Assembly (NCBI GenBank): GCA_948579315.1
Contig: CAPAOL010000020.1
Span: 1 to 56,738 of the forward strand
Source: an uncultured Phocaeicola sp.
GTDB taxonomy: Bacteria; Bacteroidota; Bacteroidia; Bacteroidales; Bacteroidaceae
Length of the DNA: 56,738 nt
Reading direction: 5' to 3'
Position numbers and translations under genes: made by a program. Under the pieces are notes generated by a model. The model made no database searches. It was not told where the DNA came from and saw only the letters and a program-made list of their open reading frames with translations. Below, piece after piece: positions 19,601 to 28,160 of this stretch; the first letter of the stretch is position 1; each line of letters starts with the position of its first letter.

Positions 19601-19956
19601 AATGTTACTATATTGATGGTTCGTTGGATATGTACCGTGAATTAAACGAAGGTAGGACACTTTGGAATCCGACGGATGTGACAAAAAAAATAACTCATTC
19701 CTATTTTATCGAGGATGGATCGTTTCTGCGTTGTCAGGATTTGACTGTTGGCTATACGTTACCTGGAAATCTGACTTCTAAATGGGGGATTTCGAAAGCT
19801 CGTTTTTATGTGTCAGCCTCTAATTTGTTTATTATTACTGGGTATTCGGGTTATGATCCTGAAGTGGATATTCAGACAGGATTAACTTGTGGTATGGACT
19901 ATAACCGTTACCCACGTAGTCGCAGTTTTGTACTAGGTACTAATATTACATTCTAA
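16621..19956 (+). CDS. SusC-like TonB-dependent outer-membrane receptor (pectin-type locus)
   Basis: A complete 1111-residue SusC homologue. Signal peptide (residues 1-29, ending MMFAQ), carboxypeptidase-regulatory-like domain (about 30-105, VKGTVLDSAGEAVIGASV), the SusC linker LEEVVVLGYSSRARKDLTGSV, plug (about 115-240, DVLKDASITAIYGAKGGNGVV), and a 22-strand-type barrel ending FVLGTNITF. It transports oligosaccharide across the outer membrane together with the SusD encoded 12 bp downstream. The adjacent PL10-CE8 gene and the beta-helix lipoprotein suggest homogalacturonan-type fragments as substrate. Its codons are somewhat more AT-rich than the region 1 enzyme genes. Confidence 0.97.
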   Translation: MKFTNELRGVKSRLLLFSVLLLIPVMMFAQSITVKGTVLDSAGEAVIGASVVEKGNPSNGTITDFDGKFTLAVSKGKRIVISFVGYETQEVDAVTGKELTITLQDDSQALEEVVVLGYSSRARKDLTGSVGSVSGVKIAAVPVTSAAVALQGKIAGVQVTTVDGAPGADINIRVRGGTSVTQSNDPLYIVDGFQVDNINDIPPTDIASIDVLKDASITAIYGAKGGNGVVVVTTKSAKAGKIQVSFNAHLSTSHLSKKLDLMNSAEFARYQYEWSACNGSRSSNAKFFRANFGNPQDLDMYYSLPTHDWQDEVMGENPINYSTNVTIGGGTDKMRFTASLTQSEDKGIIMGSGVRRTNLNIKTAIDITKNLTLHINPKFTFRRDQGAGGDNIGTGGIIDVLRYRPTNGLREFGYIDPSYADPDEEALFTYTNPKSDIAINQQNKYAYNYTNAISLEWKPVKGLVLRTEATLSLNWKDQYRFWGALTGEGTKNNSLPVASIQKDQSFKYIWTNTASYGFSIKDKHNFSMLLGQEIYHSQNKKNFQKNRYFPRAFEAGQAWDNMGFGTPQESTSSLSTPDRTASFFGQASYNYNHKYLLSVTMRADGSTKFAPGNQWGYFPSVSGAWVLSEEKFMEDIKWIDQLKLRAAIGLAGNNRISDDMWRYLYTVNSTGGPGFGEATQFGEQWYGNQGGTTFANKNIKWETTLTRNLAADITLFNGRLTVTPEIYWNTTKDLLYKSDIPSATGYVSQMQNIGQVTNKGVELTISGDILSGRDYVLSANLSLGMNKMKVDKLNGTDNVIWDQNNRWKSSYNDYCLKVGDQVGLIYGFVYDGLYSMDEFYFDPTNNLQAVPWGSTAAENGTSKDAPIMDADGVEHPKTIINQISGDSNSGIATLPGKVKFKDLNGDGYITEDDRTVIGNTNPKVQGGFGLSGQWKGFDFAMNFNFMLDFDVNNATAYQLSSSESNKNKFYNVLSTFADKGWRYTRDGDGECLYKCYYIDGSLDMYRELNEGRTLWNPTDVTKKITHSYFIEDGSFLRCQDLTVGYTLPGNLTSKWGISKARFYVSASNLFIITGYSGYDPEVDIQTGLTCGMDYNRYPRSRSFVLGTNITF

Positions 19957-19968
19957 ATTTGAAAGCAC

Positions 19969-22008
19969 ATGAAATTAAAAAATACTTTAATAATAGGATT
20001 AGCAACTTTGACTCTAATATCATGCAATGATTTCCTTGACGTGGATTCTCCATCAAGTTACAATGAGGACTTTGTGTTCAGCCAAGAAACAGAAATTAGC
20101 CGTGCGTTGAACGGTGTTTATGCTTCTATCTTGGTAGGTGATCTTTATGGCAGTGCCTATCAGAAAACTTTTAATTTGAACAGTGATGTTGATATGCAGA
20201 TGTATACAGGTAATGTAGCAACCCATAATAGCTATGCACGTTTTGATTGTGACGATCAAGGTGGCGAAATTGATAAATATTGGAGAGCTTCTTATAAAGC
20301 TATTGAAGATGCTAACCGTTTTATCCGGGGTGTAGAAACTGGTCCGCTTTATAATGAAGAGAATACCGCTGTTATGCAGATGTTGGGCGAAGCCAAGTGT
20401 CTTCGTGCTATGGTTTATCATGATCTGGTAGTGATGTTCGGGGATATTCCTTTCACTTTCCTGCCAGCCTCACAATTAGGTGATAATTATGTGATTCCTG
20501 TAATGAATCGCGAAGAAATCCAAAATAAACTTATTGAAGATTTGCAGGATATTGCTCCTAAGATGTCTTCTACTACAACAACAACAGTAGAACGTGCGTC
20601 TAAGGAGTTTGCTTGGGCATTAATTGCACGTATTGCATTGACTGCCGGAGGTTATTCACTTCATCCGGATAAAAATAATGCAAATAGTTATGGTGTGATG
20701 AAACGTCCGGAAGATTATCAGAAGTATTATCAAATCGTAAAAGAATATACTAGCCTGGTTATTGCTTCGGGGACACACTCTGTAGGCACTTCTTATCAAG
20801 ATATTTTTACCAAGGAAAGCAATTTTGAAATTATTGCTAAAGGTGATCCTATTTTTGAGATTCCTTTTGCTAAGGAGTCTACAGGTAATACAGGGTATTC
20901 CCAAGGACCTACATCAACCGTTAATGAAGGAAAGACATTGGGTAAGAATGTATGGGGAGAATCTAAAGGTGATATACGTTTGAGTGCTTTTTACCGTTAT
21001 TCATTCGATGAGAATGATAAGCGTCGAGATTTTATTAATGGACTTTGGTATTATGGTAACAGTGCTAATAATGCTACTCAGGATTCTTGTATGATTCGTG
21101 CGGATTATACTGTCCATAATAATAAATGGTCTAAATTATGGGCGAATGCGGGACAGTTTACCAATTTGAGTGCCAGTAATACAGGTATTAACTTCCCTTA
21201 TATGCGTTATACGGATGTTTTGTTGATGAATGCCGAAGCTGTTAATGAGTTGGAAGGACCTACTGCCACTGCTCAGGAGTCACTTCGTCAAGTCCATGCA
21301 CGGGCATTCGATGACCAAAGTGTTGTTTCTGCCTATATTGCTCAGGTGGCTTCTTCTAAAGAAACTTTTTTGAAAGCCGTGCTTGATGAACGTAAATGGG
21401 AGTTTGCGGGTGAGAATATGCGCTGGAGAGATCTTGTCCGTAATAATCTTTATGGACAGGAAATTGTTTATAGTTTTTTGCGCTATCTTTCTGTAGGAAT
21501 GTCTAATGCCGGTTCTTCTACTGGCTTCGAAGATGATATAGCTGAACATGATGGTAGTGCTTATTTGGATGATCTTCCCGAATCTATGTATTACCATGTT
21601 CTTCCACAAACGGTTGAATGGCGTGTGGATGTAAATCAAGTTTATGGCTATCCTTATCCCAATAAGATATTGGATATGCTCTATATTTATAATCCTTACA
21701 AATCAGCTAATCAACCAGCGACAGCTTTGGTAGCTGTTGATGGAGCAACTTGGAAGATGGCGGAATTTTATCAGTGGAGCAATGATTCGGAGCCTACTAA
21801 CCAATGTAAATATTCATTCTATGGATATATTCGTCATACAGAACAAGGAATGATTGTGTTGGTCAAAGATGGAACAGAATCACCACTGGATGGTAATTCT
21901 GTTCCTGAGGTGAATGATTTACCTCCTGTACGTTATATTTTACCTTATCCTAATGCGGCTATCCAACGCTCAGCAGGTGTATACAAGAACTATTATGGCT
22001 ATAAATAA
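19969..22008 (+). CDS. SusD-like surface glycan-binding lipoprotein (pectin-type locus)
   Basis: A 679-residue RagB/SusD lipoprotein with lipobox LISC (Cys19) followed by NDFLDVDSPSSY, a common SusD start. Central features are AKCLRAMVYHDLVVMFGDIPF, and near the C-terminus NFPYMRYTDVLLMNAEAVNEL and ERKWEFAGENMRWRDLVRN. It is longer than typical SusD proteins (500-600 residues); the extra length lies mostly in the C-terminal third. It partners the preceding SusC as the substrate-capturing lid. Co-transcription with susC and the next gene (16 bp downstream) is likely. Confidence 0.95.
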   Translation: MKLKNTLIIGLATLTLISCNDFLDVDSPSSYNEDFVFSQETEISRALNGVYASILVGDLYGSAYQKTFNLNSDVDMQMYTGNVATHNSYARFDCDDQGGEIDKYWRASYKAIEDANRFIRGVETGPLYNEENTAVMQMLGEAKCLRAMVYHDLVVMFGDIPFTFLPASQLGDNYVIPVMNREEIQNKLIEDLQDIAPKMSSTTTTTVERASKEFAWALIARIALTAGGYSLHPDKNNANSYGVMKRPEDYQKYYQIVKEYTSLVIASGTHSVGTSYQDIFTKESNFEIIAKGDPIFEIPFAKESTGNTGYSQGPTSTVNEGKTLGKNVWGESKGDIRLSAFYRYSFDENDKRRDFINGLWYYGNSANNATQDSCMIRADYTVHNNKWSKLWANAGQFTNLSASNTGINFPYMRYTDVLLMNAEAVNELEGPTATAQESLRQVHARAFDDQSVVSAYIAQVASSKETFLKAVLDERKWEFAGENMRWRDLVRNNLYGQEIVYSFLRYLSVGMSNAGSSTGFEDDIAEHDGSAYLDDLPESMYYHVLPQTVEWRVDVNQVYGYPYPNKILDMLYIYNPYKSANQPATALVAVDGATWKMAEFYQWSNDSEPTNQCKYSFYGYIRHTEQGMIVLVKDGTESPLDGNSVPEVNDLPPVRYILPYPNAAIQRSAGVYKNYYGYK

Positions 22009-22024
22009 TTTATAAAAGGACAGA

Positions 22025-24337
22025 ATGATGAAAAAAATATTTTTATATGCATTAATGTTATTTTCAGGTTTCTCATGTATTTCGTGTTCTGATGATGAGA
22101 AAGGAATGGCAAATATAGATAGAGAATGGATGACTATGTTCATTTGTGATAATAATAGAGGAAAAGGGGATGACTATGCTTATAATTGTAAAGCAGAGGG
22201 ACCGAATGGCAATGATATTCATCTTTATTGGTATGGAGTGAATAACTGTGCGGGCTACCAGATTCGTCAGGCACTACAGCCAAATGTTTCGGGTGGTGCA
22301 GATGCTTGGGGTACATCTGCCGAAAACGGTCTTTTGTTACTAGATACCATTGTAGGACCGGAGGTCCTTGATTTAGTTATTAAAGATCAACAGTATTCCA
22401 CTGATTATCGTTTTGCTATTCGCGTGTTATCAACAAAAGATGATAATGTGACTGATTTTTCACATGCATCCAAATGGTATGGACATGGTGATGGCAGACA
22501 GTGGGCAGAATGGATGGGCATTACCACTTCTGATCGATATGCAACTCCATTCTGTGTCTATGTAGATGCTTCTAAGACTACACAGACTACTATGCGTGTG
22601 ATGTTGAATCGTGCTTTCAAAACTGTAACAGAAGGGGTATCAGACGATGATAAGGCTATTTATCGTGAAAAATTTCAGCTTGATGCTAACGATAATTTTG
22701 TTTATCAGTGGTTGGAAGTAGATCCGTCTCCTAATAATCCTGAATCAACAGTGAATGAAAAATGGAGAAAATATAAATTAACCGATGAGGATTTTGAAAA
22801 GGGATATGTAGATATTGACGGACTTCAGAAAAACTCTGTTTATGTGATTAATGTTCGCAACGAGAATGTGAAGGTAAAATGGGATGCATATTACAATACT
22901 TGTTCTGCCCGCTCAGACGGAGAACCGGGAGAGCCTATTTTAGTAACTCATGACTTAAGTGCTCCAAGTCGTGACCGGTTTGATTCAGATGAAGCTTATC
23001 AAAATGCTTTGATACAGCACGAGGCTGCTCTGAAATACAATGCAATGCGTATTGATTTCCTTTTAACAGACTTCATTTCCGATGTAAATTTAGCCGAAGG
23101 ACAGACTTATTATTTGGAAGGTGGAAAGACTTATTGTATGTTTGATAATTTAACTACCTGCAAAGGTTTTGTTCTTCGTACTCGTCCTGAGGATGTAGCA
23201 GCAGGTAAACGTGCTAAAGTATTGTTAGGTGGTATGCATATGACAGGTACTAATGTTAATTCTATGAATTTGATGTTCGGGCGCCAGCCACAAGCTGGAG
23301 AAGGAGGAGAAATTTATATGAAGATGCTCGAATTTTATGATATTGATTTCGATTGTCCAATGGCTCTTACTTATGGTGATAATGTTGCCGGTTTGGGTTC
23401 GGCTACAGGTAATTATTTCATTAATATGTTTTCTAATGGTATGGCTGTACATTTGGAAAGTTTTGTGGTGAAAAATTGTACTTTCAAGCGTCTGGTACGT
23501 GGGTTCATTCGTGAGCAGGGGCCTAATTACAAAATTTGGGATCATGTCTTGATAGAGGATAACCAGTTCTTTGACTGTGGCTATTATAGTAATGGTGCCG
23601 GAGGTTATCCATGGATTGCCGGTTCCGGGAATAATGCGAATTCTAATTTATATAAGGACTTTGTGGTTCGTGGAAACACTTTCTATGATTGTCCGTTCCC
23701 TTCATTTTTCAGTGAAACCAAGCAGAGTGCATGGAAGGGAGGGGCATGGAATATAACGTTTGAAAACAATACTTTGGTTAACTGGAACACTCGTGCGGCA
23801 GGAAATATTTTCAATATGCGTAATATTCCAGATGGAAGTACTTATACGGTGAAAAATAACCTGATTGTTTTGACCAAGCAGGACGGTGATGTCCGAAAGA
23901 TGACTATGGCAGGAGCTGATATCCGTAAGACAATGACTATGGCAGACGGTACAGCCGGACATGTGACATTGAATTTTGACAATAATTATTCTACAAATAC
24001 TTTTTTATCCAACGGACAAATTTTTAGCAATAATCCATGGACTGCGACTAAAAATAATTTTGGCACCTTGGTCAACAATGGTTCTGCTACTTTAAATGGA
24101 ACATTGGAAGTTTTTGTTGATGATATTTCTCCATTAGAACTGATGGTAAGTCCAAATCCACCACATAAGGCTACTGCTGATAACGATCAATATATGCATC
24201 GTGCAGATGCACTTGATGGTACGGCTGGAGAGCATGGTGTAAACTTGTATTACAATCAGACAGGTAAAGTTATGGAGTCAAAAATTTATCAGTTGAACAT
24301 TGGTGCGGCTAAATGGCGTAATGGTTCTGCTAGATAG
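22025..24337 (+). CDS. Surface lipoprotein with fibronectin-like N-terminus and right-handed beta-helix (DUF4957/DUF5123-like)
   Basis: A 770-residue lipoprotein; the lipobox is CISC near residue 21, after a hydrophobic segment, and is followed by SDDEKG, a probable surface-export signal. Two ATG codons are adjacent (22025 and 22028). Residues about 30-330 look like Fn3-type beta-sandwiches (YWYGVNNCAGYQIR, YRFAIRVLSTKDD). Residues about 340-690 carry the repeated short strands and Asn ladders of a beta-helix (VVKNCTFKRLVRGFIRE, VLIEDNQFFDCG, FVVRGNTFYDCPF, TFENNTLVNW). Such DUF4957/DUF5123 proteins occur beside SusCD in pectin loci and are related in fold to pectate lyases; whether this one is catalytic or only binds is unknown. 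A terminator follows within 120 bp. Confidence 0.8.
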   Translation: MMKKIFLYALMLFSGFSCISCSDDEKGMANIDREWMTMFICDNNRGKGDDYAYNCKAEGPNGNDIHLYWYGVNNCAGYQIRQALQPNVSGGADAWGTSAENGLLLLDTIVGPEVLDLVIKDQQYSTDYRFAIRVLSTKDDNVTDFSHASKWYGHGDGRQWAEWMGITTSDRYATPFCVYVDASKTTQTTMRVMLNRAFKTVTEGVSDDDKAIYREKFQLDANDNFVYQWLEVDPSPNNPESTVNEKWRKYKLTDEDFEKGYVDIDGLQKNSVYVINVRNENVKVKWDAYYNTCSARSDGEPGEPILVTHDLSAPSRDRFDSDEAYQNALIQHEAALKYNAMRIDFLLTDFISDVNLAEGQTYYLEGGKTYCMFDNLTTCKGFVLRTRPEDVAAGKRAKVLLGGMHMTGTNVNSMNLMFGRQPQAGEGGEIYMKMLEFYDIDFDCPMALTYGDNVAGLGSATGNYFINMFSNGMAVHLESFVVKNCTFKRLVRGFIREQGPNYKIWDHVLIEDNQFFDCGYYSNGAGGYPWIAGSGNNANSNLYKDFVVRGNTFYDCPFPSFFSETKQSAWKGGAWNITFENNTLVNWNTRAAGNIFNMRNIPDGSTYTVKNNLIVLTKQDGDVRKMTMAGADIRKTMTMADGTAGHVTLNFDNNYSTNTFLSNGQIFSNNPWTATKNNFGTLVNNGSATLNGTLEVFVDDISPLELMVSPNPPHKATADNDQYMHRADALDGTAGEHGVNLYYNQTGKVMESKIYQLNIGAAKWRNGSAR

Positions 24338-24424
24338 TAGAATGGGGTTTGATAAGTTTTATAGTTATTATAATGTGAATGTCTTCTGAGAATCTTTGGA
24401 TTTTGAAAGACAGATATTTGATAG

Positions 24425-24456
24425 AAAAGCCGATCTGTGATAGATAGGCTTTTTTA
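24425..24456 (+). terminator. Intrinsic terminator after the beta-helix lipoprotein gene
   Basis: AAAAGCC and GGCTTTTTT form the stem base, continued by ATCT and AGAT around a short loop (GTGAT), with small bulges. The T-run is part of the descending arm. It lies about 90 bp after the stop codon. Confidence 0.75.
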
Positions 24457-24565
24457 TGTATAGGTAAAGGGGCAGAGTATCAAAAATTGTATAGGTTTGA
24501 TGATGTCTGTGCAAAATCTGCCTGAAAAAGACCAAATATTCTCTGTATTCAGATTGGAAAACGCA

Positions 24566-24573
24566 TAATTTTG
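24566..24573 (+). promoter_or_regulatory. -7 promoter element of the PL10-CE8 gene
   Basis: TAATTTTG is an exact match to the Bacteroides -7 consensus TAnnTTTG, 32 bp before the start codon. TCTG lies near the -33 position. It lies after a terminator, so the gene probably has its own transcript. Confidence 0.65.
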
Positions 24574-24605
24574 TTTGCTGGTTTTTATCAAAACATATAG
24601 GAATA

Positions 24606-26747
24606 ATGAAAAATACATTCAAAAAAGTGTTTATTGGCTTTATGGCTTTTGCCATGGCAACCGGCTCCTTTGCGCAGCAAAGAGCTCATAAAAAGGATAA
24701 TGAGTCGTATCCTAAGGAATGGAAACAAATAGCACGTATGGAGCAGGATTCTTTCTTTCTGACAGATGAAGCTCGGCGGATTGCTGAAAATGTATTGGCT
24801 TTTCAACGCTGTACGGGCGGTTGGCCGAAGAATATAGATATGGCCCGCCGCATGAATGATAAAGAGCTGGCTAAAGTGATAAAGGATAAATCACGTCGTG
24901 ATGATTCTACGATAGATAATAATGCCACAACTGCCCAGATGATTTTTTTAGCCCGTCTTTATAGGCAGACTAAGGATATACGTTATCGGGATGCTTTCCT
25001 CCAGGGAGTGGAATATTTGCTGAGTGGTCAATACGAAAACGGAGGATGGCCGCAATTCTGGCCCGGTCCGCGTGGTTATCAGGTACATATTACTTTTAAT
25101 GACGATGCCATTGTCAATACATTGAATATGATACGTGATATGATGAATCACAAAGCGCCTTATGAGGATGATTTGATAGACAAGACTTTGTGTGTACGTT
25201 TGGGAAAAGCCTTTAATAAAGGAATAGAGTGTATACTGGCTACACAAATTATAAAGGATGGAGAACCTTCTGTGTGGTGTCAGCAGAATGATAGGGAAAC
25301 ATTGAAGCCTGCACCGGCACGTGCATATGAGTTGCCGTCTTATTGTTCGGCGGAGAGTGCCGGAATTGTGCGTCTGCTCATGGAATTACCTGCACCCGAC
25401 GCACGTGTGAAGCGGGCGGTTCACGGAGCCATGAAATGGTTTGACAGGTATAAACTTACCGGTTTGAAATGCGAGCGTATCGTGCTGGCAAATGGTGAGC
25501 GGGATACTCGTCTTGTGGAAGATCCTCAAGCCAAGCCTATTTGGGCGCGTTATTATGATTTGAAATATTGTGAACCGTATGTATGTGACCGTGATGGGCT
25601 GCCACGTCGCCATTTGGAAGAAATAGGAACAGAACGTCGTAACGGATATAGTTGGTACAATAGCAGACCGGCTGAGCTTTTTGCCATATACAATGCATGG
25701 GCGGACAAATATGATCCGAAGCATAAAGTGGCAATCAGTCTGGCAACCAAAGGAGCGAATGAAAACGGGCTTATTGAAATGTATCGTCGTCCCATGGCAG
25801 AGCGTACGGCTTTTGATGTGGTGGTAAAGCCGGGAGAGAGTATTCAGGCAGCTATTGAAAAGGCTCCGGAAATTCCGACAGTACCTTTTAAAATCTTATT
25901 GTTGAACGGAACGTATCATCAAAAAGTGATTATTGACAGGCCTAATATTGTTTTGGTGGGGGAAAACCGTGACAGTACGCGGATTGTCTTGGCTGAAACA
26001 GCCCAGACACGTGCCATCACGGAATATCATGGACGTCCGGTAGGCAATGGTGTCATTGTGTTGCAGGAAGGTGCGGATGATTGTGTTATTAGCGGACTGA
26101 CTGTTTACAACAATTACGGAACTGCCGTTGAAAATACGACCATCCATCAGATGGCGATTTTTGGACGTGCCACTCGTACCATCATCATCAACAGTAATGT
26201 ATGGGCCGATGGAAACGATGCCCTTTCCTTGTGGGCGCCCGGAAGCAATGGTATGTATTATCATGCCGATCTCTATCTTCGTTGTCCGGGTGTGGATTTT
26301 CTTTGTCCTCGCGGATGGTGCTATGCCACACGCTGCCATTTTTATGGTGATAGCCGTGCCATGATTTGGCATGACGGACGAGGTGACAAGAACAAGAAAC
26401 TGGTTATTACCAATTCTTCATTTGATGCTAAGACACCGACACTTTTAGGACGCTATCATCATGATTCCCAGTTTTATCTCATCAAATGTAAAATGTCGAA
26501 GAATGTGCTTGACGGGAATATTCATTATGCTTATTCGGATAAAGTGCTTGATCCCTGTCCGTGGGGGCTACGTACCTATTATTATGGTTGTACCCGTGAA
26601 GGAGGGCATAGTGGCTGGTTAAACGATAATTTGAAGGAGGCGGAGAATGCTCCGGAGTTTCATGGCGTTACCGCCAAGTGGACATTCAATGGCAAATGGG
26701 ACCCCGAACAACGTATCAGAGATCTTTGGAATGTGTTGGCCTACTAA
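24606..26747 (+). CDS. Bifunctional PL10 pectate lyase / CE8-like pectin methylesterase
   Basis: A 713-residue two-domain enzyme with signal peptide (ends near GSFAQ). Residues about 40-375 are a PL10 pectate lyase (FQRCTGGWPKNIDMARRM, GQYENGGWPQFWPG, FNDDAIVNTLNMIRDM, PIWARYYDLKYCEPYVCDRDG), cleaving polygalacturonate by beta-elimination. Residues about 400-713 form a CE8-type beta-helix (VVKPGESIQAAIEKAPE, KILLLNGTYHQKVIIDRPNI), which would remove methyl esters. Asp564 in GVDFLCPRG fits the CE8 nucleophile motif VDFIFG, and Arg616 in LLGRYH fits the LGRPW motif. The usual QDTL motif with the second catalytic Asp is not present at the expected place, so the esterase is divergent or altered. 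Linking both activities suits degradation of partly methylated homogalacturonan. Probably periplasmic. Confidence 0.88.
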   Translation: MKNTFKKVFIGFMAFAMATGSFAQQRAHKKDNESYPKEWKQIARMEQDSFFLTDEARRIAENVLAFQRCTGGWPKNIDMARRMNDKELAKVIKDKSRRDDSTIDNNATTAQMIFLARLYRQTKDIRYRDAFLQGVEYLLSGQYENGGWPQFWPGPRGYQVHITFNDDAIVNTLNMIRDMMNHKAPYEDDLIDKTLCVRLGKAFNKGIECILATQIIKDGEPSVWCQQNDRETLKPAPARAYELPSYCSAESAGIVRLLMELPAPDARVKRAVHGAMKWFDRYKLTGLKCERIVLANGERDTRLVEDPQAKPIWARYYDLKYCEPYVCDRDGLPRRHLEEIGTERRNGYSWYNSRPAELFAIYNAWADKYDPKHKVAISLATKGANENGLIEMYRRPMAERTAFDVVVKPGESIQAAIEKAPEIPTVPFKILLLNGTYHQKVIIDRPNIVLVGENRDSTRIVLAETAQTRAITEYHGRPVGNGVIVLQEGADDCVISGLTVYNNYGTAVENTTIHQMAIFGRATRTIIINSNVWADGNDALSLWAPGSNGMYYHADLYLRCPGVDFLCPRGWCYATRCHFYGDSRAMIWHDGRGDKNKKLVITNSSFDAKTPTLLGRYHHDSQFYLIKCKMSKNVLDGNIHYAYSDKVLDPCPWGLRTYYYGCTREGGHSGWLNDNLKEAENAPEFHGVTAKWTFNGKWDPEQRIRDLWNVLAY

Positions 26748-26763
26748 TTTAACAGTTTGTAAT

Positions 26764-27423
26764 ATGAAAATGCCCCCTGTTTTATGCTGTATTGTTTTTT
26801 TGTTTGTGTCAATGTTATCTGCTGTTGCCCGACAGCAGGAGAAGCCCCGGGTTATTGTCACTACGGATGGTGAGATTGACGATCAAAGTTCTATGATTCG
26901 TTTTCTTATGTATTCTTCTGATTATGATGTCGCAGGCATTGTTCAAGTCAATGGGGTACAGAAAGACGGACATAGTAAAGATAAATGGATCGAATCACAA
27001 ATTGCCAAATATGCGGAATGTCTGCCTAATTTGAGGAAACATAATCCCGATTATCCCGATGCTGAATATTTGCTAAGTGTCTTGGCGGTTGGTAATGAGA
27101 ACAGAGAGGACTTGCATAAATTGCCTCCTTTACTGTCTGATAGCGAGGGGGCACAGCTCATCATAAGGACATTGCTTGATTCTGATCCGAGGCCTGTTCA
27201 TATTTTAGCATGGGGTGGAGCCAACACCCAGGCCAATGCCTTATGGCAGATCAAGCAGAAATATTCTGCTGCAGAATGGGCAAAAGCGGTATCAAAAGCC
27301 AGATTATATTGTATTTGGTATCAGGACGGCGGTGGAAAATGGATAGAACAGAATCTTCCTGAAATCATTATTTATGAATCGGGCGCACCGGATCATGATG
27401 GAGATATGTATGGGATTACATGA
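26764..27423 (+). pseudogene. DUF1593 protein, N-terminal part of a frameshifted gene
   Basis: N-terminal 219 residues of a DUF1593 family protein (nucleoside-hydrolase-like fold, often in plant-glycan loci). The ATG at 26764 is preferred because it starts a signal peptide (MKMPPVLCCIVFLFVSMLSA) 16 bp after the PL10-CE8 stop; the more upstream ATG at 26647 lies inside that gene. The family start RVIVTTDGEIDDQSSMIRFLMYS is clear, with Asp-rich metal-site residues, as is PRPVHILAWGGANTQANAL. Translation stops at TGA 27421-27423, where the next 230 codons of the family continue in another frame. Either a real -1 type frameshift or a sequence error. Confidence 0.75.
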
Positions 27424-28112
27424 GTGTGGATTATTATTTTAAGAACAGACTTAGTAAAAATTCAAAAGAGTTGCAACAGATCATGGATAAACCTTGGTTG
27501 GCTGACCATATTAAGAATGGGCACGGACCACTGTGTGCCGCCTATCCTCAGGAATATACCAGTGAGGGGGATACTCCTTCTTTTATGCCTCTTATACGTA
27601 ATGGACTTGAACAGCATACAGACTATACATTAGGAGGATGGGGAGGACGCCCGGAGTATAAAAATGGCAATCACATGCAAGATGGGAATGATTTGAAAAA
27701 CGGTGTGCCGGATTCGCATTATACTTTCCAGCGTTGGTTGCCTGCTATACAAAATGACTGGGCGGCTCGTGCCGACTGGTGCGTGGCTGATGAATATTCA
27801 AAGGCAAATCATCAACCTGTTGCCCGGATATTGGGAGAAAGTGTACGCACAGTCCGGCCGGGAGAAAAAATAATACTGGATGCCTCTCCTTCATTTGACC
27901 CTGATAAAAATTCATTGTCTTACCAATGGTGGCAATATCGGGAAGCAGGCAGTGTGCAAACAAAGGTGGCTATAAAGCACGTCGATGAGAAGAGGACGGA
28001 GATAATTGTACCGGATAATCCGGGCAAACAGTTACATTTGATACTTGAACTTACAGATAATGGAACGCCTAATCTAAAGTCTTATAAAAGAGTGATTCTG
28101 AATGTGAATTGA
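27420..28112 (+). pseudogene. DUF1593 protein, C-terminal part of the frameshifted gene
   Basis: Continues the preceding fragment in a different frame (shift near 27405-27420). Its first residues, SVDYYFKNRL, and the family blocks HIKNGHGPLCAAYP, GDTPSFMPLI, GGWGGRPEY and QNDWAARADWCV show it is the second half of the DUF1593 catalytic domain. From about residue 145 a beta-sandwich follows (GEKIILDASPSFDPDKNSLSYQWWQYREAG). The open frame extends upstream of the ATG at 27420 as WDYM, which would join the two halves. The ATGA overlap of the two frames could allow coupled translation, but each half alone would be an incomplete enzyme domain. Confidence 0.75.
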
Positions 28113-28160
28113 CTTCCTGTATGAATTTTCATCCGTACTGTCATGTTGTTTTGAACAGGC

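Noticed and set aside
27420..27423. ATGA overlap as translational coupling of two separate genes
   Set aside because: Both frames encode consecutive parts of one DUF1593 domain, and the second frame reads on upstream of its ATG, so a frameshift explains it better.
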